A DNA stretch of 57,592 bases from an uncultured Prevotella sp. (lineage in GTDB: Bacteria; Bacteroidota; Bacteroidia; Bacteroidales; Bacteroidaceae). The stretch is from contig CABUHE010000009.1 in assembly GCA_902491375.1 (NCBI GenBank), positions 1 through 57,592 of the forward strand, given 5' to 3'. Positions within the stretch are counted from its first letter, which is position 1. Each line of letters starts with the position of its first letter. Below are positions 32,240 to 42,006 of this stretch, one piece after another. The notes beneath the pieces are model-generated. The model did not search any database. It saw nothing but the letters and a program-made list of their open reading frames with translations, and had not been told where the DNA came from. Position numbers and translations under genes: made by a program.

Positions 32240-35200
32240 ATGAGAAAAACGGTATTTTCATTATTTGTCATATTTTTTCTGATACCTATGAGTATGCTTG
32301 CTGACGGATATACAGAGCTGTGGAAAAAGGTAGACGACGCTGCAAAGCGCGACCTGCCAAAGACTCAGATTGAATATCTGGAGAAGATCGCAGCAAAGGC
32401 CGGAAATGAGAAAAACTACGGTCAGCTGCTGAAAGCAGAATGGCATATAATGTGGACATGGGGTAAAATATCTACAGACTCAATAAAGCCACAGATGTCA
32501 CGGCTTGAGGAGAAGGCTGCCGGATATGAGAAAAATGACCCGGCTTTGGCTGCCGTGTGCTACGCCGCATTAGGCAAGTCGTGCGATGAATTGGTATTCT
32601 TGCGCAGTTCTTTGCAAGACAAGAGAGATACATATTTCAAGAAGGCGCTGGCTGATCCGGCAATGCTTGCGTCAAAGAAGGCCGACGCTTACGTACCGTT
32701 TGTTGTAAAGGGACGCGACGCCGCTCTCTTCGGCAACGACCTGCTTAGTCTTATAGGCTATACCGCCGAAGACTATGCCACGATGCACACTTACTATGTG
32801 AAGACCAAGAACCGCACGGCTGCGCTGCTGACGGCTCTCGACATGGTAACGCAGAAAGCGAATAAAAACGGACAGATATATCAGAGAAGTATTGAAGACT
32901 CAGAATATATAGAGTCGCTCGACTCGCTTGCTGATGTTTATGGTGACCTGCCTGCATGCTGCGAGGTCGCAATAAAAAGATACTCGATGATGGCTCGGGC
33001 TTATGACGTAACGGCTAAAGAAAAGGCTGAATATATAGAAAACTCACTGAAACGCTGGGGCACATGGCAGCGTGCGCAGAAGCTGAAGAATGAGATGATG
33101 ACGCTGACTAATCCGGAGTTTTCGGCTAATATGGAGCACGATGTAATAACACCGGGCAGTGTGAACAGCCTGAAAGTAAAAGTACGCAATATCGGCAAAC
33201 TTACATTTACGCTGACACGTCTTAAAGTAAACGGCGACGTTGACCTTAATCCGAGTATAAGCGAAGATTTTGCTAAACTGAAAGCTAAAGCCTTAGGCAG
33301 CGTAGTAGCATCTGTAACGAGAAATTACACAGGTCATGCTGCTTATGAAGAAGTTGAAGATTCGATTGAAATCAAAAACCTGCCTGTCGGTGTTTATCTT
33401 GTAGAACTGTCGTCAGACAATAAGAACGTGAAGCCAGACAGACGACTGATGTATGTTTCTGACATGTTTATCGTCGGTCAGGAATTACCTGACAACAAGA
33501 TACGCTTTGCTGTTGTAAATGCAACCAGCGGTCAGCCTGTGGACGGAGCGAAGATTGAAATACTGAAAGGAACTGATAATATAGCTACATTTAACTGTGA
33601 TAAGAACGGAGAACTGATTTACGATTTAGGAAAAGACGACATAGACTACATCCGTGCCCGCAGCGAAAATGACAACGCATTGCCTTTTGATCCGTTCATT
33701 TCAGGATTCTATTATAGCTCGAACACAACAAACCGCGACGCTGCCTCGCTGTTTACGGACCGCACCATTTACCGCCCCGGACAGACTGTACACGTAGCAG
33801 TTGTGGTGCGTCATATAGACAAGCTGAAGCAGACAGCTGTAAGCGGCAAGACCTTCAAGCTGGCTTTGAAGGACGCTAACTATAAGACTGTGGCGGAAAA
33901 AGAACTCACTACTGATGATTACGGTACGGCTTCAGCCGACTTTGTATTGCCTCATGGAGGACTTACAGGTAATTATACGCTGACAACCGAAAGCTCACTC
34001 AGTGCTTCTGCAAGTTTCCGTGTAGAGGAATATAAGCGTCCGACGTTTGAAGTCGTGTTTGATGAGGTTAAGGAAAAGTATGAGAACGGCGATACAATAA
34101 GCGTTACCGGGCGCGCCAAAGCATATTCAGGCGTGCCTGTACAGGGTGCAAAGGTTAAGTACACCGTGCGCCGCAATCAGGCTTTGTGGTGGCGTTATTA
34201 TAGTCCGCTGGTAAGAGTTGACGAGCTTAACAGCAACATTTTGGCTGAAGGCGAGACTGTAACCGGTGCCGACGGTACGTTTAAGATAGACATGCCTATG
34301 GTGTTGCCGGTTTGGGAAGATGGCCTGGGTGTCAGCCGTGAGGACTTTTACAGCATACCGAGATTTTATAATATTGTTGCTGAAACGGATGTAACCGATC
34401 AGGCAGGCGAGAGTCACAACGGTCAGATAAGTCTGCCGTTGGGCAGCAAGGCTACTGCATTTAGCTGCGATATGCCGGAGAAGACGCTTCGCGACAGTCT
34501 TAAAACAATAAGATTCTCATTGAAGAATTCAGCCGGAAATGATATTCCTGGCGAAGTCGTTTATACTATAAGCGGTATTGAAGGCAAGTTTACAGCCAAG
34601 GCAAATACCGACACTGAACTTACATGGAACACTGCGGACAATCTTAAATCGGGCAAGCATACACTTACTGCTATCTGTGGTAACGATACTGTTAAGCACG
34701 ATTTCTATGTATTCAGTTATGATGACAAAGTGCCGTGTATAAAGACTCACGACTGGTTCTACATATCAGCCAGTGAGTTCCCTCGTGACGGCAGTCCTGT
34801 TTATTTACAGTTGGGCTCATCGGATGCAGATGTTCACGTACTTTACAACGTTGTATCAGGCGACAAGGTGTTGAAGAGCGGTACTTTTGAGCTTAGCAAT
34901 GAGGTTGTAACTCACAAGATAACTTATAAAGACGAATATGGTGACGGATTGCGTATAAGTCTTGTTTGGGTGAAAGACGGTAAGGCTTATTCTTATAGCG
35001 TAGGTATTTCCAAACCGCTGCCCGACAAACGTCTTATACTGAAATGGAAGACATTCCGCGACCGTCTTACACCGGGACAGAAGGAGGAATGGACACTTAA
35101 CATTGCACGTCCTGACGGAAAACCGGCTGATGCACAGCTTATTGCCTCGATGTATGATTCTTCGTTGGATCAGATTAAGCAGTTCTCATGGTGGTTTGCT

Positions 35201-37801
35201 CCATACATGTCGCAGTCGTTGCCTTATTCTGCATGGAGCATTCCAAGTATCGGTTCGTTGAATCTTAGTAATATGGCCGATCTGAAACTGCCTGATGTGT
35301 CTGTTTTAGACTTCGGTCGTATTGATATCTCTTCTGGAAACAAATATGGAGGAATGTATGGCATTGTAACACAAGAAGAACTTTCAGACATTACTCCTGG
35401 CGTAATGGTCAGGGGTTCGCGACTCTTGGCGTCTTCGTCAGCACCGCAGAAGAATATGGCAATGAGCAAAGATGAACTTTCTAAATCATCTGAATTGACT
35501 GAAACTGTCGTTGTGTCTGAAGGAAAGACCACGGACAATGCCGGGAGTGGGGTGCAGTTGCGTGAGAATCTTGATGAAACCGCTTTCTTCTATCCGGCAC
35601 TTAATGCTGATGCCGACGGCAATGTTTTGATTAAGTTCACGTTGCCGGAAAGTGTTACTACATGGCGCTTCATGGGCTTTGCACACGACAGGCAGATGAA
35701 CAATGGTATGATAGACGCGAAGACAGTGGCAAGCAAGACCGTAATGGTTCAGCCCAATGTTCCACGCTTTGTACGTGTCGGCGACCGTGCGCAGATATCT
35801 ACAAGAATATTCAATACCTCTGATAAGGCTGTTAAGGGTAAGGCCACTATGCAGCTCGTTGACCCTGAGACAGAGAAGATAGTGTTTGAGGTAAAGAAGG
35901 ATTTTGAAGTTGAGGCTGATTCAACAGGTAACGTTACATTCAATTATCATCCTAATGCAAACAACGCACTGCTTATTTGCAGGATATTTGCGGAAGGCAA
36001 GGACTTCAGTGACGGAGAACAGCATTATCTGCCGGTTCTTCCTGATGCCGAACTGGTTACTACAACTGTGCCATTTACGCAGCATGGAGCAGGGGTTAAG
36101 ACAATAGACTTGCAGAAGCTCTTCCCCGAAGGCGGACGCAACGAAAAACTTACGGTTGAATATACGAATAATCCAGCGTGGATGATGATACAGGCTTTGC
36201 CGTATGTCGGCAATGTTGACAACGACGATGCGATAAGCCTTGCAACGGCATATTATGCCAACAGCATCAGCGCATATCTTATGAAACAGTCGCCGAGAAT
36301 TAAGACAGTGTTCGACCAATGGCGCATGGAAAGTGGTCAGGAGAGCCTTATGAGCAATCTGACACGTAATCAGGAATTGAAGAATATTGTGCTTAACGAG
36401 ACTCCGTGGGTGGCTGATGCCGATTTTGAAGCAGAGCAGAAACAGTTGCTTGCCAACTATTTCAACGAGTCAACACTTGCAAATAGTCTGATAACAACAC
36501 TTGACAAGCTGCGCAGACTGCAAAGTCAGACAGACGGCTCGTGGTGTTGGTGGCAGGGAATGCCTTACGGATCATTCACTCTTACGGCCAGCGTTGTTGA
36601 GACGCTTGTGCGTCTTAATGAGATGATAGGTACTCAGAGCAGTACAAAGTTAATGATAAACAAGGCAATGAAGTTCCTCGGAACGAAGGTTGTCGAGAAC
36701 GTTAATGAAGTAAAGAAATGGCGTAAGGACGGCACACAGTACATTACAGACTGGAGCAACGCTGTACGTTATCTGTATGTCTGCGCCTTGAGCGGATATG
36801 AAATGACAAAGGAAGAACGCGAGGCAACAGACTATGTGCTCAACGATGTGAAAGGTAACAATACTAATCTGAGTCTTTATAGTAAGTCGATGTTGGCAGT
36901 CGTGCTGGCGAAACGTGGTGAAAAGCAGCTTGCTGCAGATTACGTTAAGAGCCTTGACGAATATACTGTGGCTACAGAAGAGATGGGGCGTTATTACGAC
37001 TCGCCGCGTGCCGGCTACAGTTGGTTTGACTATCACATCCCGACACAGGTTATGGCTATCGAGGCTATGACTCTTGTAGATGCCGGCAAGTATGCTTCAG
37101 AGCTTGAGGAAATGAAGCGTTGGCTGCTGCAACAGAAGCGGACACAGGGCTGGGACACGCCTATTAACAGTGTAAATGCAGTCTATGCTTTCCTTAACGG
37201 TAATTTGAGTGTGCTTGATAACAGGGAACAGACAGAGTTGGCTATTGACGGTAAGCAGCTTGAACTGTCGAAGGCTACAGCCGGAATAGGTTACGTTAAG
37301 ACAACGACAGAACCTGAAGGTGCTAAGATATTCACAGCAACGAAGACTTCTGACGGTACATCGTGGGGTGCAGTTTATGCACAATCGCTTCAGAAGACAT
37401 CGTCAATAACATCGTCATCGGCAGGTATTACTGTTACAAGAGAAGTGCTTGGCAGCGACGGAAAGCCTGTCGGAACATTAAAAGTCGGCAACCGTGTAAA
37501 GGTGCGTATAACCATAAAGGCCGACCGTGATTATGACTATGTCCAGCTGAAAGACAAGCGTGCGGCATGTATGGAGCCTTTAAACCAGCTCAGCGGATAC
37601 CATTGGGGATATTATTGCACGCCTAAGGATAATACGACAAATTATTATTTCGATATAATGAGTAAAGGAACTCACGTTGTAGAAACTGAATATTACATTG
37701 ACCGCGCCGGTGAATACGAGACCGGAACATGTACAGTAGAGTGTGCTTACGCACCTGAATATTCTGCACGTGCAGCTTCACAGAGAATAGAAGTAGAATA
37801 A
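32240..37801 (+). CDS. Alpha-2-macroglobulin family protein lacking the thioester
   Basis: An 1853-residue exported protein (signal peptide MRKTVFSLFVIFFLIPMSMLA). A helical N-terminal region (to about 290) is followed by macroglobulin (MG) domains, including the MG2 signature FTDRTIYRPGQTVHV at about residue 505, then VEEYKRPTFEVVF at about 598. The A2M signature ENLDETAFFYPALNADADG lies around 1107, and the alpha-alpha-toroid thioester domain around 1300-1560. At the place of the usual CxEQ thioester the sequence reads LPYVGNVDNDDAISLA, so the reactive Cys-Gln pair is absent. Residues about 1030-1105 form a Ser/Met-rich linker (SSSAPQKNMAMSKDELS) that could serve as a protease bait. The DUF1573 gene follows after 19 nt. 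Trapping of proteases without covalent capture is inference. Confidence 0.92.
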   Translation: MRKTVFSLFVIFFLIPMSMLADGYTELWKKVDDAAKRDLPKTQIEYLEKIAAKAGNEKNYGQLLKAEWHIMWTWGKISTDSIKPQMSRLEEKAAGYEKNDPALAAVCYAALGKSCDELVFLRSSLQDKRDTYFKKALADPAMLASKKADAYVPFVVKGRDAALFGNDLLSLIGYTAEDYATMHTYYVKTKNRTAALLTALDMVTQKANKNGQIYQRSIEDSEYIESLDSLADVYGDLPACCEVAIKRYSMMARAYDVTAKEKAEYIENSLKRWGTWQRAQKLKNEMMTLTNPEFSANMEHDVITPGSVNSLKVKVRNIGKLTFTLTRLKVNGDVDLNPSISEDFAKLKAKALGSVVASVTRNYTGHAAYEEVEDSIEIKNLPVGVYLVELSSDNKNVKPDRRLMYVSDMFIVGQELPDNKIRFAVVNATSGQPVDGAKIEILKGTDNIATFNCDKNGELIYDLGKDDIDYIRARSENDNALPFDPFISGFYYSSNTTNRDAASLFTDRTIYRPGQTVHVAVVVRHIDKLKQTAVSGKTFKLALKDANYKTVAEKELTTDDYGTASADFVLPHGGLTGNYTLTTESSLSASASFRVEEYKRPTFEVVFDEVKEKYENGDTISVTGRAKAYSGVPVQGAKVKYTVRRNQALWWRYYSPLVRVDELNSNILAEGETVTGADGTFKIDMPMVLPVWEDGLGVSREDFYSIPRFYNIVAETDVTDQAGESHNGQISLPLGSKATAFSCDMPEKTLRDSLKTIRFSLKNSAGNDIPGEVVYTISGIEGKFTAKANTDTELTWNTADNLKSGKHTLTAICGNDTVKHDFYVFSYDDKVPCIKTHDWFYISASEFPRDGSPVYLQLGSSDADVHVLYNVVSGDKVLKSGTFELSNEVVTHKITYKDEYGDGLRISLVWVKDGKAYSYSVGISKPLPDKRLILKWKTFRDRLTPGQKEEWTLNIARPDGKPADAQLIASMYDSSLDQIKQFSWWFAPYMSQSLPYSAWSIPSIGSLNLSNMADLKLPDVSVLDFGRIDISSGNKYGGMYGIVTQEELSDITPGVMVRGSRLLASSSAPQKNMAMSKDELSKSSELTETVVVSEGKTTDNAGSGVQLRENLDETAFFYPALNADADGNVLIKFTLPESVTTWRFMGFAHDRQMNNGMIDAKTVASKTVMVQPNVPRFVRVGDRAQISTRIFNTSDKAVKGKATMQLVDPETEKIVFEVKKDFEVEADSTGNVTFNYHPNANNALLICRIFAEGKDFSDGEQHYLPVLPDAELVTTTVPFTQHGAGVKTIDLQKLFPEGGRNEKLTVEYTNNPAWMMIQALPYVGNVDNDDAISLATAYYANSISAYLMKQSPRIKTVFDQWRMESGQESLMSNLTRNQELKNIVLNETPWVADADFEAEQKQLLANYFNESTLANSLITTLDKLRRLQSQTDGSWCWWQGMPYGSFTLTASVVETLVRLNEMIGTQSSTKLMINKAMKFLGTKVVENVNEVKKWRKDGTQYITDWSNAVRYLYVCALSGYEMTKEEREATDYVLNDVKGNNTNLSLYSKSMLAVVLAKRGEKQLAADYVKSLDEYTVATEEMGRYYDSPRAGYSWFDYHIPTQVMAIEAMTLVDAGKYASELEEMKRWLLQQKRTQGWDTPINSVNAVYAFLNGNLSVLDNREQTELAIDGKQLELSKATAGIGYVKTTTEPEGAKIFTATKTSDGTSWGAVYAQSLQKTSSITSSSAGITVTREVLGSDGKPVGTLKVGNRVKVRITIKADRDYDYVQLKDKRAACMEPLNQLSGYHWGYYCTPKDNTTNYYFDIMSKGTHVVETEYYIDRAGEYETGTCTVECAYAPEYSARAASQRIEVE

Positions 37802-37820
37802 AAACAGATGTGAATTTGAT

Positions 37821-38882
37821 ATGAAAAGAAACCTGATATTTGCAGCCTTGCTGCTTTCGGCTTCGCTTTCAGCTTCGGCTCAGCGTATATCTGCCAAGCA
37901 CGAAGTTATTGATTGCGGCAATGTGCTGTATGAAAGTCCTGTAACGGCAAAGTTTGAACTGCGTAACAAAGGTAGCGACCTTATAATCGACACGGTAAGG
38001 ACGAGCTGCGACTGTGTTGTGGCAGACTATCCCAAGAACGTCATAGCGAAGGGCGATAATTTCACGGTTGAAGTTACGTTTGACGCCCGTCAGCTTGGAC
38101 ATTTCTATAAAGAAGCAGCCATTTACACAAATGCTTCCAACAAACCTATATATCTTACAATGCGCGGAGTTGTTGTCGACCATTTGACTGACTTCACGGG
38201 ACTTTATGATTTTACACTCGGCAGTGTGCGTGCAGACAAGAACAATATCGAGTTTGATGATGTAAATTGGGGTGAAAAACCGGTGCAGAAGATTCATATA
38301 ATCAATAACGGCACTAAGAGTGTCAGCCCGGTTGTCATGCATTTGCCTGATTACATTACTGCATCAGTATCGCCTACGACGATAGCTCCAGGCCATACAG
38401 GTGTCGCAACACTGACGCTTAATTCTACCAGACTGCGCAGTTACGGACTGACTCAGTCGTCTGTATATCTCGGAATGTTCCCCGGAGATAACGTAAGCGA
38501 GGACAAGGAAATTTCAGTTTCAGCTGTATTGCTGCCTGAATTCAGGAATATGTCAGAGACACAAAGGCTCAATGCACCTGTGATAAAACTCTCTACTGAG
38601 ACGCTTGATCTCGGAATATTTGGCGATAAGGACGAGAAGAGTGGCACAATCATTATTGAAAATCAGGGTAAGAGTATGCTTAATATCAGTTCAATGCAGA
38701 TGTTTACACGTGGACTGAAGGTGCGGTTAAACAAGTCGAGACTTGAACCTGGAGAGTCGGCTAAGATGAAAATCACGGCATACAAGAAGAATCTGAAAAA
38801 CGCGAGGAGCAAACCGCGTGTGCTTATGATTACCAATGACCCTAATAAATCAAAAGTAGTAATTAACGTAAAGGTAAAATAA
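37821..38882 (+). CDS. DUF1573 domain exported protein
   Basis: A 353-residue protein with signal peptide MKRNLIFAALLLSASLSASAQ. Residues about 25-110 form an ASPM/Hydin-like DUF1573 module (HEVIDCGNVLYESPVTAKFELRNKGSDLIID followed by TSCDCVVADYPK and VTFDARQLGHFYKEAAIYTN). A second related Ig-like module follows around 140-235, and a third at 260-350 (LDLGIFGDKDEKSGTIIIENQGKSMLNIS), so it is a triple Ig-like protein. Its 19-nt distance from the alpha-2-macroglobulin gene indicates one transcript and suggests a shared envelope role. Function is unknown. Confidence 0.85.
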   Translation: MKRNLIFAALLLSASLSASAQRISAKHEVIDCGNVLYESPVTAKFELRNKGSDLIIDTVRTSCDCVVADYPKNVIAKGDNFTVEVTFDARQLGHFYKEAAIYTNASNKPIYLTMRGVVVDHLTDFTGLYDFTLGSVRADKNNIEFDDVNWGEKPVQKIHIINNGTKSVSPVVMHLPDYITASVSPTTIAPGHTGVATLTLNSTRLRSYGLTQSSVYLGMFPGDNVSEDKEISVSAVLLPEFRNMSETQRLNAPVIKLSTETLDLGIFGDKDEKSGTIIIENQGKSMLNISSMQMFTRGLKVRLNKSRLEPGESAKMKITAYKKNLKNARSKPRVLMITNDPNKSKVVINVKVK

Positions 38883-38966
38883 CCGTCGGATGCTGAGGCT
38901 TTCTGACACTGTGGCCGGTGCTGCCGGTCTGTATATTCTTAAACTTCCAGTAAAACAAACAAGATT

Positions 38967-40058
38967 ATGGATCATCCAGAGAACAGCAAAGAATACAAAG
39001 GATTGGCGGTGAACGCCGGTGTAGAGCAACCTTCGATAGTCAATCCTTACCTGAAACGAGGTCGCTTTAAGCGGCATGAGATGTCGGTCGGTGAGATGGT
39101 TGAGGGCATATTAAAAGGCAATGTAACAGTATTGAGTCAGGCCGTTACGCTAATTGAAAGCGTAAATCCTGACCACCAGGCTAAGGCGCAAGAGGTCATA
39201 GAGAAATGTTTGCCATTCAGTGGTAGCTCTCTGCGTGTAGGCATAAGCGGTGTGCCTGGTGCCGGTAAGAGTACGTCTATTGACCAGTTCGGCATCCACG
39301 TGCTTGACCGTTTTGGCGGAAAGCTGGCCGTTCTTGCAATAGACCCGAGTTCAGAACGTTCAAAGGGCAGCATCCTCGGTGATAAAACACGCATGGAGAA
39401 GCTCTCACAGCATCCTAACGCATTCATCCGTCCTAGTCCGACAGCCGGCTCGCTTGGCGGTGTCGCACGTAAGACAAGAGAGACAATAATACTTTGCGAG
39501 GCTGCCGGTTACGATAAAATTTTTGTTGAAACAGTTGGAGTAGGACAGAGTGAGACGGCTTGCCATTCAATGGTTGACTTCTTCCTGCTGATTCAGCTTG
39601 CCGGCACAGGTGATGAGTTGCAGGGCATCAAGCGAGGCATTATGGAGATTTCTGACGGTATAGTTATCAACAAATGTGATGGCGAGAATGTGGATAAATG
39701 TCATCTTGCAGCACGTAACTTCCGCAATGCGCTCCATTTCTTCCCTGCACCTGACAGCGGATGGCTACCTAAAGTTCTATGTTACAGCGGATTTTACGGT
39801 ACAGGTATAAAGGAAATATGGGACATGGTGTACGAGTATGTAGACTTTGTCAAGGCTAACGGCTACTTCGCTTACCGTCGCAACGAGCAAAGTAAGTACT
39901 GGATGTATGAAAGTATCAACGAACATCTTCGGAACAGTTTTTACAACAATTCTGTAATACAGCAGCGCCTGAAGGATGCCGAGCGTTCAGTACTGGCCGG
40001 TGAACGTACCAGTTTTGCTGCTGCCAAAGAGCTGCTCGATCTGTATTTCAAAAAGTAA
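38967..40058 (+). CDS. meaB: Methylmalonyl-CoA mutase-associated GTPase MeaB
   Basis: A 363-residue G-protein chaperone that protects and reloads the cobalamin cofactor of methylmalonyl-CoA mutase. Motifs: Walker A GVPGAGKST (about residue 92-100), the MeaB/ArgK motif IDPSSERSKGSILGDKTRM, VETVGVGQSE (G3 region), and NKCDGEN (G4). The C-terminal helical dimerisation arm (QSKYWMYESINEHLRNSFYN) is present. The mutase genes themselves are not in the window. With the ADP-forming synthetase it points to a succinate-propionate pathway. It is followed by ispH about 85 nt downstream. Confidence 0.95.
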   Translation: MDHPENSKEYKGLAVNAGVEQPSIVNPYLKRGRFKRHEMSVGEMVEGILKGNVTVLSQAVTLIESVNPDHQAKAQEVIEKCLPFSGSSLRVGISGVPGAGKSTSIDQFGIHVLDRFGGKLAVLAIDPSSERSKGSILGDKTRMEKLSQHPNAFIRPSPTAGSLGGVARKTRETIILCEAAGYDKIFVETVGVGQSETACHSMVDFFLLIQLAGTGDELQGIKRGIMEISDGIVINKCDGENVDKCHLAARNFRNALHFFPAPDSGWLPKVLCYSGFYGTGIKEIWDMVYEYVDFVKANGYFAYRRNEQSKYWMYESINEHLRNSFYNNSVIQQRLKDAERSVLAGERTSFAAAKELLDLYFKK

Positions 40059-40142
40059 TAGCTTATGTTATAAGCATCAAACCGTCAGACAGACGCATCA
40101 GTTTGAGGCTTGAATGTATATGAAAACGAAAATAAACCAACA

Positions 40143-40997
40143 ATGCAAATTGAAATAGACAGCGGCAGCGGTTTCTGCTTCGGCGTAACTACTGCCATAC
40201 GCAAGGCAGAGGAGGAACTTGCTGAGGGCAAGACTCTTTACTGTCTTGGCGATATTGTTCACAATGGAATGGAGTGTGAACGGCTACGCAAGATGGGGCT
40301 TATAACGATTAATCATGACGAGATGAGCCGTCTGCACGGTGTCAAAGTGTTGTTGCGTGCTCATGGTGAACCGCCTGAGACGTATGCCCTTGCACAGCGG
40401 AATAAGATAGAAATTATCGACGCTACGTGTCCAGTCGTTTTGCAGTTGCAGCGCAGGATAAAACAGAAGTTCGACTCAAACCCTGACGCTCAGATTGTAA
40501 TATTCGGTAAACCGGGCCATGCTGAGGTGCTTGGTCTTGTCGGTCAGACCAACGGACGTGCTATTGTTGTGGCTAATCTTGATGATGTTAAGACGCTTGA
40601 TTTCAACCGAGACATATATCTCTATTCGCAGACAACTAAATCGTTGGACGAATTTCACCGTATAATTGACTACATTTCGGCGCATATCTCGCCTGATGCA
40701 ACGTTCAAGAGTTTTGATACAATATGCCGACAGGTCGCTAACCGTATGCCGAATGTAAGTGCGTTTGCACGTCGCCACGATCTTATCCTTTTCGTCTGTG
40801 GACGTAAGAGCAGTAATGGCCGTGTGCTGTTCAACGAATGTAAGAGCGTTAATCCTAACAGCCGACTGATAGAAGGACCTGATGAAATAGATCCGTCATG
40901 GCTGGAAGGTATTGAAACTGTTGGCATCTGTGGAGCCACGAGTACACCGAAATGGCTTATGGAGCAGTGCCGTGATAAGATACAGGACGGACAGTAG
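40143..40997 (+). CDS. ispH: 4-hydroxy-3-methylbut-2-enyl diphosphate reductase
   Basis: About 284 residues. ATG at 40143 (MQIEIDSGSGFCFGV) is preferred over an upstream TTG at 40110, because homologues begin just before the first Fe-S cysteine. The enzyme makes IPP and DMAPP in the last step of the MEP pathway. Three cluster cysteines are visible: FCFGV, DATCPVV and DTICRQ. His and Glu catalytic residues occur in GDIVHN, LRAHGEPP and GHAEVLG, and the substrate Ser/Asn in CGRKSSNGRVLF. Length is slightly shorter than E. coli IspH. The stop codon TAG lies inside the loop of its own terminator. Confidence 0.93.
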   Translation: MQIEIDSGSGFCFGVTTAIRKAEEELAEGKTLYCLGDIVHNGMECERLRKMGLITINHDEMSRLHGVKVLLRAHGEPPETYALAQRNKIEIIDATCPVVLQLQRRIKQKFDSNPDAQIVIFGKPGHAEVLGLVGQTNGRAIVVANLDDVKTLDFNRDIYLYSQTTKSLDEFHRIIDYISAHISPDATFKSFDTICRQVANRMPNVSAFARRHDLILFVCGRKSSNGRVLFNECKSVNPNSRLIEGPDEIDPSWLEGIETVGICGATSTPKWLMEQCRDKIQDGQ

Positions 40998-41012
40998 TCC
41001 GCCCTGTTTTTA
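40982..41012 (+). terminator. Terminator overlapping the ispH stop codon
   Basis: ACAGGACGGAC (40982-40992) pairs with GTCCGCCCTGT (40997-41007) with one G-T wobble across the loop AGTA, followed by five T. The ispH stop codon (40995-40997) spans the end of the loop and first stem base. Confidence 0.85.
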
Positions 41013-41864
41013 TTAGAATACTGGCAGTGCAGCCAACTGTGTTACAAGTGTCTGTGCCAGTCGGCGCTGTCCTTTGTCGCTTGGATGGAGCAGGTCAGTT
41101 TCCACATTATGGAAATATTGCTGCTGTGTTTTAACCATAGGATTCATTCCGCTTACAGAGTTAAGGTCAATTACAGCAACTCCCCATACGTTCCCGGCTT
41201 CTTTTACAGCTTCAACGTATGCGCTGAAATACTCTCCACACAGGTTCTGCCAGCTCTCATCGGGTTGAAGGTTTGTCTCTCCGAATTCTGCTCTACCGCG
41301 GTGTATAGGCGTAAGAAGTACTATCTGTTTGTCTGGGAACAGAGTCTTCAGTCTGTCAATGGCTATGTTTATGCGACCTTTGAAGGTATTTTTATCCATA
41401 GCCGGTGTGCGCCGTTTGCGCTTATATTCCTTTCTTTCACCATGAACAGCAGCCGTAACAGTACCCTCACTTTCATCATACCAGTTGCCGATGGGCACTC
41501 CAGCATTGAAGTCGTTCGTGCCGATAAACACCGTTATCGCGTCAACGCTGTCGCCGTGCTCGGATTTCAGTTTCTCCGCCTGTCGTGGAATGTCGTCCCA
41601 CTGGCGTCCACTGACGCCGTAGACGTAAGGCGTTATCCCAAGCATTTCTTGCAGATAGTTCCAGTATTTTTTAGGTACGTCCTTGCTGTTGTTTTTCGGG
41701 TCGGTCATCGAGTCGCCCAAGAATCCTACACGTTTACCGGTCCACGGATGTGTTATTGTGCAGGCCTTGCACTGGTTTGCAGCACATTGGGTCTTGTCTG
41801 TCTGTTGTCCGAATGATGGCAGGATTGCCATTATTGCCGAAATAAATATAATTGACTTCTTCAT
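41013..41864 (-). CDS. Secreted SGNH/GDSL hydrolase
   Basis: A 283-residue esterase-type enzyme with a signal peptide (MKKSIIFISAIMAILPSFGQ). SGNH block I is FLGDSMTDPKNN (Ser nucleophile in GDSM, about residue 52), block III is VFIGTNDFNAG (Asn), and block V is DLLHPSDKGQRRLA (Asp-x-x-His). A Cys-rich stretch CAANQCKAC precedes block I. The substrate (acetylated glycan or other ester) cannot be decided. It is convergent with ispH and follows the ABC ATPase gene by about 140 nt on the minus strand; nothing clearly ties it to the efflux operon. A minus-strand TAACTTTA near 41888 is a weak -7 candidate. Confidence 0.88.
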   Translation of the reverse strand: MKKSIIFISAIMAILPSFGQQTDKTQCAANQCKACTITHPWTGKRVGFLGDSMTDPKNNSKDVPKKYWNYLQEMLGITPYVYGVSGRQWDDIPRQAEKLKSEHGDSVDAITVFIGTNDFNAGVPIGNWYDESEGTVTAAVHGERKEYKRKRRTPAMDKNTFKGRINIAIDRLKTLFPDKQIVLLTPIHRGRAEFGETNLQPDESWQNLCGEYFSAYVEAVKEAGNVWGVAVIDLNSVSGMNPMVKTQQQYFHNVETDLLHPSDKGQRRLAQTLVTQLAALPVF

Positions 41865-42006
41865 AGCAGATTGTTTTTACGGCTGTAAAGTTAGTCATTT
41901 TATTGCGTAAACGAGCGTTCGTTGTCTGATAAATATTCATTGTCGACCGTGTTCGCTGTATGCAGAAGTGTAGATTGAGAGTTTTGAATGTCGATTATTC
42001 TTTAAC

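Noticed and set aside
40110..40142. TTG start for ispH
   Set aside because: It would add 11 residues without family counterpart; the ATG at 40143 is normally placed before the first cluster cysteine.
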